64,000 nt of DNA from Hevea brasiliensis (GCF_030052815.1 NC_079495.1:54042773-54106772), one strand, 5' to 3'; positions 34,198 through 46,682 are shown, counted from the first letter of the stretch. The notes: generated by a model from the sequence alone, not told the origin. A program made the numbers and translations.

Positions 34198-35436
34198 TAA
34201 TCTCTATTAATTAATTTCTCATCAATTAAATTCATATTTAAACACTTTAAATATAAATTTAACTTATACTATACATCCAATAATCTAGATTTGGTTTCAA
34301 GTCATGATAGGGACTTTGCAATTTAATTGCAAACCAAACCTATTTAATTAATCAATTAAACTCTTTAATTAATTAATTAAATCATATTTAATTAGGTGAT
34401 AACTTGTGTATGTGTGTGATTTACTAGGCTCATCACTAATTGGCAATGAGACATGATATCAACTCTTAATATCATCGGAACTCTTTCTTACCATAAATGA
34501 TTTCTCTAAATCATTTTATGAACCTCATAGACCATGGTTAACACCTAGTATAGCATGCCATAGCCACCCAATTAGTAACAAGGTTTACCTTAAATGAACC
34601 TATAATCATATGTTACCATGCACTAGAATCTCTCTGTCACAAAATCCCAACTCAAGCTGGAGTCATGGTTTATGTCAAACTCCATTTGCTATGAATATTA
34701 TGTTCTCTTTTAATTCCAGTTCTTGATTAAAAAGATTTTCTCATCAGAAACTCTTTTCTGAATAAATCTATCTGTCCTGGCCAGGAACTTGAAACATCAA
34801 GAATAATTAAATGAACATAGGATTTTATCTCTATTTACTTAGAGGAATAGATTCCATCTTGATCAACACCTACCTCCATATATAACTAGTAGGAGCCAAC
34901 ACATGCCCATATACCCATACACAATACAAGTATGAAAGCAGTATCAAACTCAAACTACCTATATACAAGATAACTGTGCTATCTTAGGTCTAAAGATTAT
35001 ATGCACTGATATGATTTATGACAAAATATTGACAAGAATAAACTCCATGTGCTTGTCATAAGTGTCACTAGTTCGGCCTACTTATCATTTATAAGTGCCT
35101 ATCATGTTTGTTATATGGCATGAGACTCACCATTCCATCTTATTTATATCTCATATAAATAACTTGGGAACAAACATGAATACAATCTTTCTGGATAAGT
35201 CATGTCCTTATTATGAAGTATCCTCGATTGTGAACCTATTTATGATACTTCGTGCTAGAAATATTGTCACTCATATTCTTAACAACTTAAGAATAATATT
35301 TCTAACAAAATATCAATGGACCTTTTCTATTGCACATAAATATATTATGTAAACGGAAAAGTGGAAATGCCTTTTATTAATAAAAATATGTACAAGATAC
35401 ATACTAAATGATATGCTCTAGGGCATACTACTAACA
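34198..35436 (-). mobile_element. Copia 5' LTR, truncated (1239 bp)
   Basis: It aligns base for base in length with 27681-28919 of the full LTR. The part matching 26813-27680, which includes the likely promoter and the LTR 3' end, is missing and replaced by leader sequence. As the element reads on the minus strand, this is the promoter LTR, so the copy cannot start a normal transcript. Confidence 0.88.
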
Positions 35437-35886
35437 GCTTCTCACCCGAGCTCTCTTAACAAAAACCCGAAATAAAATAACACAATACACAAAATAACTC
35501 TGTACAACGCCTACTCACTAAAGGGTCATCTTATGAACTTGTGTTCTTGGGGCAACCTAAAATAAGTGAAATATCAAGTACTCCTTTATTTTGCACAAAG
35601 GATTAACATCATCACTATCCCAACCCTCTAATTGTCTTTTTAATTAATGAAGAGCATAACATTAAATCTGTTTACCCTCGTTGAGGGACGAGGCGGGGTG
35701 CCTAACACCTTCCCCGTCCGTATATGGACCTCGAACCTAGAATCTCTATTTTCGAAGTGGTTCCCTTTTAATCTATTTTCACAAATAGTTTTCTTTAATT
35801 TCCCTCAAAATTAAAGTGGCAACTCCTCACTTTTCTCACTTCAGTGAAGAGCCTCGTCCAGGCGATCGCAAATTACCTTGCGACAT
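35437..35886 (+). mobile_element. Tat-type leader or LTR sequence beyond the copia insertion
   Basis: This continues the Tat sequence cut at 26812. It contains GAGGCGGGGTGCCTAACACC (35689-35708) and TGGCAACTCCTCACTT (35818-35833), phrases I associate with the LTR-end and primer-site region of Ogre/Tat elements, and a GGCGATCGC at 35861-35869. No frame is supported. Whether it is leader or a second LTR end is unclear. It stops abruptly at a truncated chromovirus LTR near 35887. Confidence 0.45.
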
Positions 35887-36560
35887 GTATGAGCAAGAGA
35901 AAGAGCAAGGGTGGACGTGAATGGAAGATGAGGATGGCTGAAATTTCAGCTCAATTATTGATTTATATATTAATTTAATACCCAATGGCAATTTTGTAAA
36001 TATAGAGAATGGCAATTTTGTAATTATTTTGAAATTCATAATCATTGAATTTTGACTTTTTCAATAATTATATTTAATTTTTATAATCTCAATTAATTAA
36101 ATTAATTTAGCTTCATTAATTTAATAACTCTCATTTTTTGTCAATATTGGACCTTTAAATTTTATTGACCAAATTTTGCTCTTACTGGGTTTATGTCCGT
36201 CTTTTCTATAATACCCGATAACTCCTTATCTTCCTTTGCTTTGTGCTTATTTCTTTTAATTTTCTTGACTTATTAATTCAAAGAAATCCCTTTAATTAAG
36301 TCTTTATTAAGGGTCTTACAGAGTTCTACATGAATTTAGAGTAGCATTGAACTCACTATCCTTTCCCAGTGAGGTCATCCATCACCGGCTTATGCTCATT
36401 TAACCGAATTACACTCCACTTCTTTTTTTTTCTTCAACCTCAATTGATCTTTATTTAATTTATTTATGATTCCTCACTCTAGTTTTAGTGTGTTTCCATA
36501 GATCCTAGCTGTTACCAGAACAGTGGAATGTACGGAACTACCTACAGTGAGGATGTTACA
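35887..36560 (-). mobile_element. Chromovirus 3' LTR, first ~670 bp only
   Basis: On the minus strand TGTAACATCCTCACTG starts at 36560, preceded by a purine-rich tract in 36561-36577. The phrases that normally follow (GTACATTCCACTGTT, GAGTGAGGAATCATAAATAA, AAATGAGC then GATGGATGACC) are present in order. The LTR breaks off near 35887, where Tat sequence begins, so about 80% of it is deleted. The left edge is approximate. Confidence 0.75.
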
Positions 36561-36842
36561 ATTCTTCCCCTTTAAAAAGAAATTTCGTCCGCAAAATTTA
36601 CCTGGTATAAATAATTGAGGATACTACTACCTCATCATCTCTTCACTTTCCTAAATAGCTTCCTCTATGTTATGGTGTCTCAAGAGCACCTTCACCAACA
36701 AAATCTGCTTGTTCCTCAATTGCTTAATCTCTTGATCTAGGATTCTTACTTGTTCTTCCTCATATGTCAGATCTGGCTGCACAACAATCTCTTCTGCTAC
36801 TATGACATGTGAGGGGTCTGATCTGTATTTCCTTAGCATCGA
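36561..36842 (-). pseudogene. Chromovirus pol C-terminus (chromodomain end), separated by a solo LTR
   Basis: On the minus strand the frame reads MLRKYRSDPSHVIVAEE, QPDLTYEEEQVRILDQEIKQ, LRNKQILLVKVLLRHHNIEE and then hits a stop at 36651-36653 where the family reads tryptophan (EEATWE). The downstream remains (SEEMMR, then AATTTCTTTTTAAAGGGG as the purine tract) lead to the LTR at 36560. It is the continuation of the pol at 40294-42050, cut inside HVSMLRKY by the solo LTR. Removing one ATCGA duplication rejoins the frame at that point, which shows the solo LTR's parent was inserted in this gene. Confidence 0.88.
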
Positions 36843-39800
36843 TGTCACACCTTACTCCTCTGTAAGGCATGACATGTTCCTGTAGAATACCTAATGAACT
36901 ACCGAACTTCACCTACCGATAATTCATTAAGTACACTACAAGGGATTTTAAAACTATTTTCTTACATTTTGGAAGTGGTGAGCATTTTGGTATGAATTAA
37001 AATCATTTATTCAAAGCTTAAAAACCAGTAAAAATTTTTGTCCATTTTTATTTTTCCGCAAATTTTATAAAAATTTTGACAGAGTTCCGTTTGTATTTGG
37101 AGAAAACAGTTCTTTAAATACCTGAAAAAAAAACACTTCCAATAATTTTCTCAACTCCCAACCTCCAAATAATCTCAAATCAATACAATTCAAATCATTC
37201 CACAGTTCAACCAACAATTTATCAACTTAAGATATTTCATTATTCCATCCACAGTACATATAATATGAAATTCACAAATACAAATATTAATTTACAGATA
37301 AAAATCCAAAAATAATATTATTACAATTTATTATACAACTACTCAACTTTACATTGATACATAAAACATTACAATATTCACATCAAAATTAACTATAAGG
37401 GTATAAAACAATACCCGTACAAAAAGATCAATGTAGTCCTCAATTCAATAACAGCTCACTCTGCTGCTTTCTCCTTGCTCTTATCTGCGATAGTAAAATA
37501 AGCTATCGCTGAGTATAAAAATACTCAGTGGTGCACAATAAAATTTTAAAATACAATACATAAATCATTCATTAACAAAACACAATTTAAATATTTCTCA
37601 ATCACATTTCGCAAATTATCAAAACTCATAATAACACAATTTAATCAAATAATTTAATAAATACAGTTTTGCCAAGTCATATACAACTTAAGCCATAACA
37701 CAAAATTTCCGATCAATGCCGTGTTGTACACCACGACAAAGCAATCTACAACCCCACTAATCGAAATCAATGAGGGAGGTGGCTAGCTAGCTAATGAGTA
37801 CTCATTCGATCTACAACCTCAACTGGTAAACTAGAGAGGGAGGAAAATAATCGATCTCACCCCATAAATGGAGGAGGAATAATAAGGCACTGTCATGCTA
37901 AGTGTGAATAAAAAATCTATTTCAAACATTTTATTCAAATAATTCATGAGGAATCTGATAGATTTCCAAAGTCATAGTTTCATTCACAAAGTGGCAACAC
38001 AATTCATGATTAACACAAAATTTTCATAAATCATACCAAATCAAATTTTCAATGACAAAATACTCAAATAAGGTTTATTGTGCACAAACCTGACGTGACT
38101 CGCCTCTAGGCCTTGACTCAGTCTCTCAGACCTTCCAAGTCTTTTTCAGCTGAAACACACAGTTTCACAGTGTTTCAGTACCATAACTTAGCATAAATTC
38201 AAAAATAAATTCAATTTCACTTTTACCTAGCTTATATCTGCTAAACTCGACGTTCTTTAAAATTTGTGTTTCGGCGTTACTATTCACTACACTATTCAAG
38301 TCAAATTGTTGACTTTCTAAGGCTTAATAGGTATGGGAATTCCAACTTCACCCACATACCACATTTTGGCCACCAAACTTGTTCGTTTTGGTCATTTTCT
38401 CAAAACTTAAGTCATTTAGGCAAAATTGCAAATTTTCAGTTTTGGTGCCTTAGGTTGTACTGTTCCATTGGTCACTTTAGTGTTAGAATTTGGCAAAACT
38501 TTCTTCATAGAAAATGTTCCCTAATGTCTTAAGTTTATTCTCATTTTTTAATCACTCCAATTGGAGTTTTGTAGCTCAAGTTATAGCTATTTGAACCATA
38601 ACTGCCGGATTGGACTCAATCCAGAATTCTGGGCAATTTTTGGTGCTGGCAGTTTTGGGTCACCAATTTGGGGTGGCCAAATGACTTGGTTAATGGCATA
38701 ATTTGGATTTGTGTTCTTCATGAAAGTTTTAGGTCTATATCTCATCTAACCACTGGTAAATTTTCAGGTCATTTCGCCTTGCCTAGCTCAAGTTATGACC
38801 AAATGAACAAACACTGTTCATTTGGTCAGTTTGTACAAGGCAGACTGTGATTTTTCAAGTTTGGTAAATTTGTTCACTAGGTTTTGGTCACTTTTTAGGA
38901 ATGCTTCCTAAATGAAAATTGTGTCATTTAGTGTCTATTTTCATTCCCAATTGGTCTCATACCAATTGGAATTGTAAAATTTCATTTTTGGTCCCTCAAA
39001 GGTAACTTGGTCATGCTGCCAGCAGCATAACCATACTCAATCCGAATTTGGCCTTAACTCCAACCACTCCAACACACCTCATTAGGTCACAATTGACCAT
39101 TTCTCTCCTTAAACTAGGTCAAAGACATCTTTTACAATTTTCTCACATTTTTGTCTCTAAACCCTAATTCACTCTGATTGTTGCATTCAACCATTTCCAT
39201 GCCTTTAACCATAGTCATTCAACTAATTAAGGTTCATATACCCATTCAAACCATTCAAACCATGCAATAAAACCCCCATACACATGCTGGCCGAATTTCA
39301 GTCATGGTCCCTCAACAAATTTTTCTTTTCATTTTAAGTTTATTTACAAGTTAATCAAGCTAAAAACACAACAAATAAACTAATTTTGTATCTTAAATCA
39401 CTAACCTTGTTAGGTGTCTTTTTCCTCTTCTTATTTCTTCTCCTTTCTTCTTCTTTTTGTAGACAATAGCTAAATCAAAGGTCTAGGTTAAGATTTACTT
39501 AAGGACTTTAGGGGAATTTATGGTTAAATTGGGGTGTATGAAGCTTAAATTTGGAGCTCCAATGGAGTTTGGAAGAGAGAACTTTGGGGAGAGAGAGAAC
39601 GGCTTGGAAGGGAAGAAGAAGACAATGAATTTTTTTTTCTTTATTTTGTATATTTACCCATTAATTAACTTAGTCAAAATATCAAGTAAATAAAAATTTA
39701 TTTATGACTTCATATGTGATGTCACCTTGATGATGTCACTACCTTTTTTACTTTTCTTATTCTTTTTTTTTCTATTTATTTTTCTATTAGTTCTTAAATT

Positions 39801-40293
39801 TAATTCTCGATTCCGGAATTTTCTTTTCTCCAATTTTATTTGACAGTTAGGTCAGGAGTCAGCTCTCGGGGTCAATTGACCAAATTGCCCCTCGCCGGTT
39901 CAACCCGGTTGACAAATAATTTAATATATCTTCTGGCTCCCTGACCTAATTATTTGACTGGCTTAACAGTTCTTTTTCGTGATTTTCTCTTTTCCACTGC
40001 GTTCGTAATGGTCCTAAGGACCGCGGCGTCACATTTTACGGTTCAAAATTTGAGTTTAAATCGACTACGCAATCGTTCCCGAGAAGGTCACCCATCGCTG
40101 TGACTCTCGGCTTGTTTAACTTCTTATGTTCTATTTTTCTTGTTTATACTTAACTAATTAGCAATTACTAATTATTTTTGTTTATGGCTTCTCTAGTTGT
40201 CTTAAGTATGGTTTTGATCCCCTTAATTGTCTGGACCGACACCAGTCACCGGAACAGTGAAATATACCAGGCTATATAAGTAGGGGTGTTACA
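36843..40293 (-). mobile_element. Solo chromovirus LTR (family D) with perfect ATCGA target duplication
   Basis: The LTR is 3451 bp, bounded by TGTCACACC at 36843 and GGGTGTTACA at 40293 in plus-strand reading. ATCGA flanks both sides (36838-36842 and 40294-40298). No interior is left, so an inserted element was reduced by LTR-LTR recombination. It carries the CAATTGG dyad (38948-38969) and the three-unit module (about 38500-39000). Its strand is the same as the host pol. It is the same family as the LTR fragment at 43335-46563. Confidence 0.93.
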
Positions 40294-42050
40294 ATCGAGA
40301 CATGTAACACATTGTGGATTTTATCTAGCTCTGATGGTAAAGATAGCCTATAGGCTACTGGACCCACACTTTCAATAATTTCATATGGACCAATAAACCT
40401 AGGCTCAACTTACCCTTTTTCCTAAATCTCAACACTTTCTTCCATGGTGACACTTTGAGGAACACTTTCTCACCAACTTGATATTCTACATCTTTTCTCT
40501 TCAGGTCTGTATATGACTTTTGTCTATCTGAGGCAACTTTTAAGCTAGCTCTGATCATTTTCACCTTCTCCTCAGTCTGTTTCACCATTTGTGGCCCCAT
40601 AATTTTGTCTTCCCCAAGTTCTGTCCAGCACAAGGGTGTTCTACTTTTCCTCCCATATAGTGCTTTATAAGGAACCATTTTAATACTAGCCTGATAACTA
40701 TTATTATAAGCAAATTCTGCCAGTGGGAGATATCTATCCCAACTTCCTCTAAATTCCATAACATAACTCCTCAACATATCCTCTAATATATAAATTACCC
40801 TTTCTGACTGCCCATTTGTCTGAGGATGAAAAGCAGTGCTATAGTGCAGTTGTGTACCTAAGGCTTTTTGTAGTTTCTTCCAAAATCTGGATGTAAACCT
40901 CAAGTTTCGGTCTGATATGATGGATAATAAGACCCTATGTAACCGAACTATCTCACTTATGTACAGTTTTGCTAACTTCTCCATTGAGTAGTCGGTCCTA
41001 ACTGGTAGAAAATGAGTTGACTTCATCAATCTATCTACTATCACCCACACTGCATCATGTTTCTTCTGTGTGAGGGGTAGACCACCGATAAAATCCATTG
41101 TAACAGGATCCCATTTCCACTCAGGTATAGTTATAGGCTATAGTAAACCTGATGGAACTTGGTGCTCTGCCTTTACTTGCTGACATGTCAGGCATCTAGT
41201 CTCATAGTTAATAATATCTTTCTTCATACTAGGCCACCAATAAAAGGGCTTCAAATCATGGTACATCTTTGTACTTCCTAGGTGCATAGCATGAAAGCTA
41301 CTATGTGCTTCCTTCAAAATGCTTTTCTTTAATTCTTCATCATTTGGTACATACATTCTCCCTTTATAATATAGGCACCCATCTCCCTTTATCTCATATT
41401 CAATCTCCTTCCCCTCTTGAATTTGTCTCATAATGGTTGTCAACTTCTCATATTGTTTCTGCGCCTCATGTACATGCTGGAGCAAATGAGGCTTTACTTG
41501 TAACTCAGCCAAAATAGCTCTATCTTGTGCTAAAGATAAGTGAGCATTCAAAGATCTCAAGGCTACCATGGGTTTCCTGCTCAAAGCATCTGCTACTATA
41601 TTTGCTTTCCTAGGGTGATAATCAATCACACAATCTTAATCTCTTAAAAACTCAATCCATCTTCTCTACCTCAGGTTGAGTTCCTTCTGGGTTGGTAGAT
41701 ATTTAAGACTTTTATGATCTGTGTAGATGTAACACTTTTCACCATATAAGTAATACCTCCATATCTTCAATGCAAACACAATTGCCGCCAATTCCAGATC
41801 ATGAATAGGGTAGTTCTTTTCATGTGGTTTTAGCTGTCTAGAAGCATAAGAAACCACCTTTCCTTCTTGTATTAGAACACACCCAAGCCCATTATGTGAG
41901 GCATCACTATAAACCATAAAGTCTTTCCCCGATACTGGCTACACTGTTGCCTTAGTAAGCATAGTCTTCAGTTTGTCATTTTAGTTAAACTTCACATTTT
42001 TATGTAGTAATTTAGTTAATGGGGCTCGTGAGGCTTATGGCCAAAGTGAA
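40294..42050 (-). pseudogene. Chromovirus pol: RT end, RNase H, integrase, broken
   Basis: From the right: RT-connection remains ([13 protein letters not shown] near 42000), RNase H ([58 protein letters not shown]), the integrase zinc region (HSSFHAMHLGSTKMYHDLKP, CLTCQQVKAEH) and core ([51 protein letters not shown]). Stops occur at 41663-41665 and 41135-41137, and a frameshift near 40420 enters the GPYEII region. The RT itself is missing; right of about 42050 a plus-strand leader begins. Unlike the pol at 51943-55256, it has no intron-like insert after QSERVI. Confidence 0.9.
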
Positions 42051-42222
42051 TAATTCCTCTAGTGGTTGGAGCCTGGTCATTACAATTAGTATCAGAGCAC
42101 GGTTTAGGCATTCCTAGACCTAAATAAATAGAAGAACATAGAGCACATGTCATGCATTGCATCCATTAAGAGTCGAGGTGACACTAACGCAAATCTGTTT
42201 TCCTATCTATTTAGATTATAGA
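42051..42222 (+). mobile_element. LTR end remnant, primer site and leader of a plus-strand chromovirus
   Basis: CATTACA (42078-42084) looks like an LTR end and is followed by TAGTATCAGAGC (42087-42098), the tRNA-iMet primer site with one G to A change. The leader CATGTCATGCATTGCAT and AAGAGTCGAGGTGACA matches that at 15355-15400. Only about 35 bp of LTR remain at the left. The next sequence is pol in the opposite orientation, so the junction near 42050 joins two elements. Confidence 0.75.
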
Positions 42223-43340
42223 ATGGCCTTAGCATTTCAGAGGGCAGTTGAGGAGGAGGTTGAAAGTCATGCTTTTGCTTAGATGGTGAAAGAGACAGGG
42301 GAGAGCCAGCTGCACAGGCATCAGGAGAGCTTACACAGCCTCAGCAGCAGTTCTTTCAACAGATGGTTGATCTGCTTAGGCATGTGACGGGGACTCAGAC
42401 ACAGCCTATACAGAAATCCCATATGGAGAAACTCCATAAGTATGGAGTGGTAGATTTCAAGGGAACGAAGGAGGATGATCCTGCCACTGCTGAACATTGG
42501 TTACAGAGAACAGAAAGGATTTTTCAACATTTGCACTATACTCTAGAGCGGAACCTAGAGTGTGCAGTCTCCTTTCTACAAAAGGATGCGTATCAATGGT
42601 AGGATACGATATCTAAGGTAGTGCAACCTACAGCAGTAAACTAGGAGTATTTCTTAACTGAGTTCAGGAAGAAGTATATCAATCATAAATACTTAGAAGC
42701 GAAAAGGAGAGATTTCATTAATTTGAGGCAGAGGTAGCTCACAGTGTCAGAGTATGAGCGAAAATTTGTGCGGTTAAACTGCTATGGCTGTGAGATTGTG
42801 CCTACAGAGACTGACAGGTGCCGCAGATTTGAGGAAGGGTTAAATGATAATGTGAAGCTTCTTATCATGGCACTGAGGATTACAGACTTCTCCCAGTTAG
42901 TAGCGGCATCTCTAAATGTTGAAAGGGTTAGAGTTAGTGAGCAGAGTCATCAGGATAGGCAATATAAGAGGGGCCTAAGGCAGTCAAGCTCTTCAGTTGC
43001 AGATAGTAAGAGGCCTAGGGGACTTCAGAGTCAAAGTCAAGGCTAGCTACAAAGACCAAAATCATAGTTTACACCGAGAAGAGGCCAGTCAACTCCATTA
43101 GTGGCTAGTGGTCCAAGAACAGTGGCTAGGGTAGTAGCCCCAGCAGCATCAGTAGCATGCCCGCATTATGGCAAGTGGCACAGAGGACAGTGCTGGCATT
43201 TGACTGGGGGTTGCTTCAAGTTTGGAGCCATAGATAATTACCAGAGAGATTGCCCCCAAAGGAATATTTCTACTCCACCAGCACAAAATGAGAGATCTGC
43301 CCCTATAGCTCAGAGGGGTAGGAGATCTGGTTCAGTCTAA
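42223..43340 (+). pseudogene. Chromovirus gag, with stops, frameshift and damaged zinc knuckles
   Basis: The ATG at 42223 starts MALAFQRAVEEEVE. An in-frame stop follows within 20 codons and a frameshift near 42303 enters the main frame (GELTQPQQQFFQQMVDLLRH). The core reads FKGTKEDDPATAEHWLQRTE, AVSFLQKDAYQW, SEYERKFVRLNCYG and FEEGLNDNVKLLIMALRI. Stops at 42600-42602, near 42642 and near 42736 fall where the family has W or Q. The C-terminal knuckles (CPHYGKWHRGQC and CFKFGAIDNYQRDC) have lost a cysteine and a histidine. Gag would form the particle and bind RNA; this copy cannot. It is cut at 43335-43340 by an LTR fragment and resumes at 46564. Confidence 0.9.
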
Positions 43341-46300
43341 ACTCAAATTTCAAACTCGAAAATGTGTCGCTGCTGTCCTTAGGACTATTGCGAACATAGT
43401 GGAAAAGAGAAAATCATGAAAAAGAATTGTTAAGTAGGTCAAATAATTAGGTCAGGGATCTAGAAGAAATATTGAATTACTTCCAAACCGGATCGAACCA
43501 GCGGGGGGTAATTTGGTCAATTCACCCCTAGAGCCGACTCCTGACCTAACTGTCCAATAAAATTGGAGAAATGAAAATTTTAGAATCAGGAATTAAATTA
43601 AAGAACTAATGAAAAAATAAATGAAAAAGAAAAAAAAAGGAAAAAATGTTATTACATCACTTGGATGACATCATGGGTGATGTCAAAATCCAATTTATTT
43701 TTCCCAACTTTTTTGACCAAGTTAATTACCCAAAATAAGTCATAAAATATACAAAGAATTATAAAAAAAATATCACTTCTTCTTCCCAAAGCATTCGGTA
43801 GCCACTTCTCTCACTCTCATCTCCATTTGTGTCCACCATTGAAGAGTTATTAAAACTTGAATAACTTAATTTTCTCTAACAAAATCTAACCTTAAACCCT
43901 AGTAAGCTTCTAAATTAACCTAGACAAGAAGAGTGAAGAAGGAAAGAAAGGGAGGAATTGAAGATTTGGTGAAATTGAAAATCAAAGTTTGAGGTTAGTA
44001 ATCTAAACTTGGAAATTGTAGTTAAATGTTTATGTTCTAGTTTAATTAACTTAGAAATTAACTAAAAATCAAAACAAAACAATTATTGGGGGAGTAATAT
44101 GGAATTCGGCAAGCAGTAGTTGGGGTTGGGATTGAATGAATTTGGTGGATTTGAATGGTTATTTGAAGTGAATTAGGTGTATAGATCATGATTATACACT
44201 TTAAATTGCATTAGAGTTAAAATTTATGTAATTAGGGTTTTGAGCATTTTGAAGAAATTGGAGAAAAAGTTGAGAATTGGTCAATTGATGTAGTTGACCT
44301 TATTTGAGTTGAGAAATGGTCAATTGTGACAATTTGTGGTGTGTATGAATTGTTGAAAACAAGTTTCAATTCAGATTGGTTAAGGTCAATATGCAGGCAG
44401 CTTGACCTAGGTCCTTTTAAGGGACCAAAACTAAAAATTTACCAACCCAATTGGTGTGAGGCCAATTAGGAATGAAACTAGACACAAATGGACCATTTTT
44501 CATTTAGGAATCATGCACAGAAAGTGACCATAACTTAGTAAACAATTAGGCCAAATCCGGAATTGGGCACACTGACCTATACAAAAATGACCAAACGAAT
44601 AGTGGTTACGTAAATGACCATAACTTGGTCTAGAAAGGTCCAAATGACCTAAATTTTATACCGATAGAAAGTTGAGACATAGCCCTACAACTTGCATAAA
44701 GAAAACAAACCCAAATTTTGATCATAACCTGTCCAAAAACTCACCTGCACTCAGTGTACAAAAATTGCCAAAATCCAGGAAATGCCCAGAATTCTGGGTA
44801 ATACCAAATTTGGCCAAACATGTTCAAATGGCTATAACTAGGGCTATAAAACTCCAAATGGAGTGATTCGAAAAGGAAAATAAAGTTAAGACAATAAGGA
44901 ACAACTTCTATGAAGAAAACTTAGCCAAATTTCAATAGCAACTTGACCAATGGAACATTGTAAAACAGGGCACCAAATCTGAAATTTGAAAATTTCACCT
45001 ACTTGACTTAAAATTTGAGGAAACAACAAAAACTAACAAATTAGGTAACCAAAATGTGGTATGTGGGTGAAATTAAAATTCCCATACCTATTATGTATTA
45101 GAAAGTCAATAATTTGACATGAATAGTATCGTGAATAGTAATTCCGAAATGCAAATTTTAAAAATTGTCAAGTTAAGCATATTAAAGTTAGATATAAATA
45201 TATTTCAATTTATTTTTAGACTTATGACAAATTATGATACTAAAACACTATGAAATTGTGTGTTTCAGTAGAAAAGAATACCGAAAAATAACCCAAAGCA
45301 TCGAGTCAAGGCCAAGAGGTGACTCGCATAAGATTTGTGCACAACATAAATATTCTTTGAAATTTCCTTTGAAAAGTGCATAAATTGAATTGTGATCTAC
45401 TTATATTGCAAAATGGTGATTGAAATGTATATTATGCTTTTGACTTAAATTGTTGAAAGTTTACTAGTATGTGTTTGAAATGGCAATAAATGTTTAGTAA
45501 ATTGCTAAGACAATTTTGAAACCACAGTGTCATGACCATATATTTGAATACCTCACTAGTATGACTAGTGGGAGGAAATAGTTTTGAATTTTGATTCTCT
45601 CTCTGGCTGAAGTATTGAGGTGTGTGCCAATAGAGGAAGAAATTTGAATGGGTACCCATAGTTTGAGCTAGCTAGCTTTGTGATTTCTCATAAGCCTCTA
45701 GCTATTGAGATAAATATTGCTCTAAATGGCATGATATAACTGTATGTTTTTATGAAATCTGTTTTGAGATTGTTTTGACTAAAATTATAAAATTGTGTTT
45801 GGTATCTGTTTTTCATGTTCAGCTCAATATTTGAATAAATGTGACTTGAATTATGCATAAACTGTTATTTTAGTATATTGTGCACCGCTGAGTCATAGTA
45901 CTCAGCGATGGCTGTTATTGCTGTTGCAGATATAGAGAATAGAGGAGCAGCAGAGTGAGTTGCTGAGGATCTTGGAGCCACATCTCTGAAATTTTATCGG
46001 GTATATTTTATATCCTGATTGTAATATTTGTTTTGGTGTATGTAAATGTATGTACATGTATAAACTGGTCATGAGCAGTTGTATAGAGTTTGTAATAATA
46101 TTAGTTTGGATTTTCTAATGCAAATTTTGGATTGATGAATGTAAATTGATTTTACTTTAATGAAATATGAATGAAATTATTTAGTATTATTTTGATGAGA
46201 ATTTTTTTGAATTTTGGAGTTTGGGAAAAATTGTGTTGATTGTGTTGTAGTAGTGATGATTTTGATTAAAAGAATTATAGGAAGTGTTTTTACAGGTTTT

Positions 46301-46563
46301 TGAAGAACTGTTTTCTTAAAATACAGACGGCACTCTACTAAAATTTTTCTAAAATTGGCGGACAAATAAAAATGGACAAAAATTTTAACTAGCTTTTAAA
46401 CTTCTATTAAATGTAAGAAAATGCTCACCACTTCCAAAAAGTTAAAAAATGGTTTCAAAATCCCTTATAGGGTACTTAATGAGTTATCTGTAGGTGAAGT
46501 TTGGTAGTTTATTAGGTATTCTATGGGATCATGTTATGCCTTACAGAGGGGTAAGGTGTGACA
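43335..46563 (+). mobile_element. Chromovirus LTR family D, first ~240 bp missing
   Basis: The sequence from TAAACTCAAATTTCAAACTC onward follows the solo LTR at 36843-40293 (read in reverse) and ends GGTGTGACA at 46563. The opening TGTAACACCC segment of about 240 bp is absent. It has the dyad near 44448-44468 and ACAACTT phrases at 44687 and 44901 (214 bp apart). It lies inside the gag gene, whose remainder resumes at 46564. With the LTR start lost, no target duplication can be tested. Confidence 0.85.
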
Positions 46564-46682
46564 ATAGAGGCGCCTGGAAGTTCACAAAAAACTGCTTTTG
46601 AGACGGTGGAAAAGGCTAGAGGCTAGGGCACCACCGTGTGCATATGCCATGAGGGCACAAGAGGAACGAGATACACCAGATG
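46564..46682 (+). pseudogene. Chromovirus gag-protease junction, short remnant
   Basis: The frame APPCAYAMRAQEERDTPD (about 46629-46682) is the linker that in this clade precedes the aspartic protease. It continues the gag interrupted at 43335 and is cut again at 46683 by another LTR. The rest of pol is not on this strand. Confidence 0.75.

Larger units (their letters stand above)
26813..35436 (-). mobile_element. Ty1/copia retrotransposon with perfect GCTTC target duplication
   Basis: The ends are TG at 26813 and CA at 35436 on the plus strand, flanked by GCTTC on both sides (26808-26812 and 35437-35441). Order on the minus strand is 5' LTR (35436-34198, truncated), leader, gag (32457), integrase, RT, RNase H (ending near 28960), 3' LTR (28919-26813). 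Over the shared 1239 bp I count by eye about 16 differences between LTRs, nearly all transitions, so insertion looks recent; yet genes are heavily broken and the protease is gone. The copy was therefore probably defective when it moved, supplied in trans. I do not assign a copia clade. Confidence 0.92.
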
